Assembly: GCA_964517345.1 (NCBI GenBank)
Contig: CAZFBZ010000071.1
Coordinates: 1-5,292 of the forward strand
From: DAISLF01 sp964517345
Lineage (GTDB): Bacteria > Patescibacteriota > Gracilibacteria > Peribacterales > Peribacteraceae
Length of the DNA stretch: 5,292 nucleotides
Direction: 5' to 3'
Shown here: positions 5,211 through 5,292 of the stretch, in pieces
Position numbering within the stretch: position 1 is the stretch's first letter
Layout: the number at the start of each line of letters is the position of its first letter
Notes under the pieces: model-generated
What the model was told of the DNA's origin: nothing
The model's database searches: none
The model's input: the letters and a program-made list of their open reading frames with translations, nothing else
Position numbers and translations under genes: made by a program

Positions 5211-5237
5211 CTGTTTGGTGCTGTACAGCCCGAACAG
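5211..5237 (+). terminator. Second hairpin with T-rich tail, terminator candidate
   Basis: CTGTTTGG (5211-5218) pairs with CCGAACAG (5230-5237), eight pairs including one U-G. Inside is a bulged T and then the perfect palindrome GCTGTACAGC (5220-5229). The sequence after it, TATTTGACTTATTTATT, is T-rich but interrupted. This is the better intrinsic-terminator candidate for the DHS-like gene. The DNA palindrome could instead be a protein-binding site for the promoter that follows immediately. Confidence 0.45.
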
Positions 5238-5240
5238 TAT

Positions 5241-5269
5241 TTGACTTATTTATTAATAAGTATGATAAT
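5241..5269 (+). promoter_or_regulatory. Putative sigma70-type promoter pointing out of the right edge
   Basis: TTGACT (5241-5246) and GATAAT (5264-5269) are 17 bases apart, and each matches five of six consensus bases. The start would be near 5276, so the gene it serves lies beyond the window. The AT-rich setting resembles the promoter at 441-468. Confidence 0.55.
5245..5260. repeat. Inverted repeat in the promoter spacer, possible operator
   Basis: CTTATT (5245-5250) and AATAAG (5255-5260) form a perfect 6-bp inverted repeat around TATT, lying between the -35 and -10 boxes. This is a classic place for a repressor site. The motif is not the same as the repeat at 462-480. AT-richness makes chance symmetry possible. 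Confidence 0.35.
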
Positions 5270-5292
5270 ATATTCTAGTTATCCGAGAATCC

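Noticed and set aside
1..5292. CRISPR array, IS element, tRNA or rRNA, integration site
   Set aside because: I looked for regularly spaced repeats, terminal inverted repeats with a transposase, and conserved RNA segments, and saw none. The KK-coding repeats at 1-234 are protein-coding low complexity.

Overview
The window is bacterial chromosomal DNA: GC-rich, densely packed coding sequence broken by a few short, very AT-rich intergenic patches that carry sigma70-type promoter boxes. It holds five genes supported by sequence. Three are recognisable polyamine enzymes and two are proteins I cannot assign by family. No rRNA, tRNA, CRISPR array, transposase or phage gene is visible. The lineage cannot be fixed from sequence alone. 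A bacterial deoxyhypusine-synthase-like protein, a Lys/Ala/Pro-rich tail protein, orphan genes and the near absence of Shine-Dalgarno sequences would fit an undersampled group such as a PVC-related or Peregrinibacteria-like lineage, but this is a guess.

Left part (1-489): a partial minus-strand gene for an extremely lysine-rich protein leaves the window at base 1. It diverges from a plus-strand gene at 490. The 255-base spacer between them holds a promoter for each direction. The rightward promoter overlaps a perfect inverted repeat that looks like an operator.

Middle left (490-1950): two plus-strand genes of unknown function. The first (257 aa) has motifs faintly like the ADP-ribosyltransferase/DarT fold. 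The second (198 aa) is Ala-rich and unrecognised. The second ends exactly where the convergent aguA ends, both stops lying in one TGATCA palindrome.

Middle right to right (1951-5137): a minus-strand operon aguB-aguA (N-carbamoylputrescine amidase, then agmatine deiminase) with a 4-base ATGA overlap, divergent from a bacterial deoxyhypusine-synthase-family gene. AguA turns agmatine into N-carbamoylputrescine and AguB turns that into putrescine. The DHS-like enzyme probably uses putrescine or a related amine in an NAD-dependent aminobutyl transfer, for example to homospermidine. The block therefore reads as a compact agmatine-to-polyamine module. The aguB/aguA junction carries an in-phase A AAA AAG heptamer, the dnaX-type slippery site, which could produce an AguB-AguA fusion by -1 frameshifting.

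Right edge (5138-5292): two hairpins follow the DHS-like gene. A good sigma70-type promoter then points out of the window, with an inverted repeat in its spacer.
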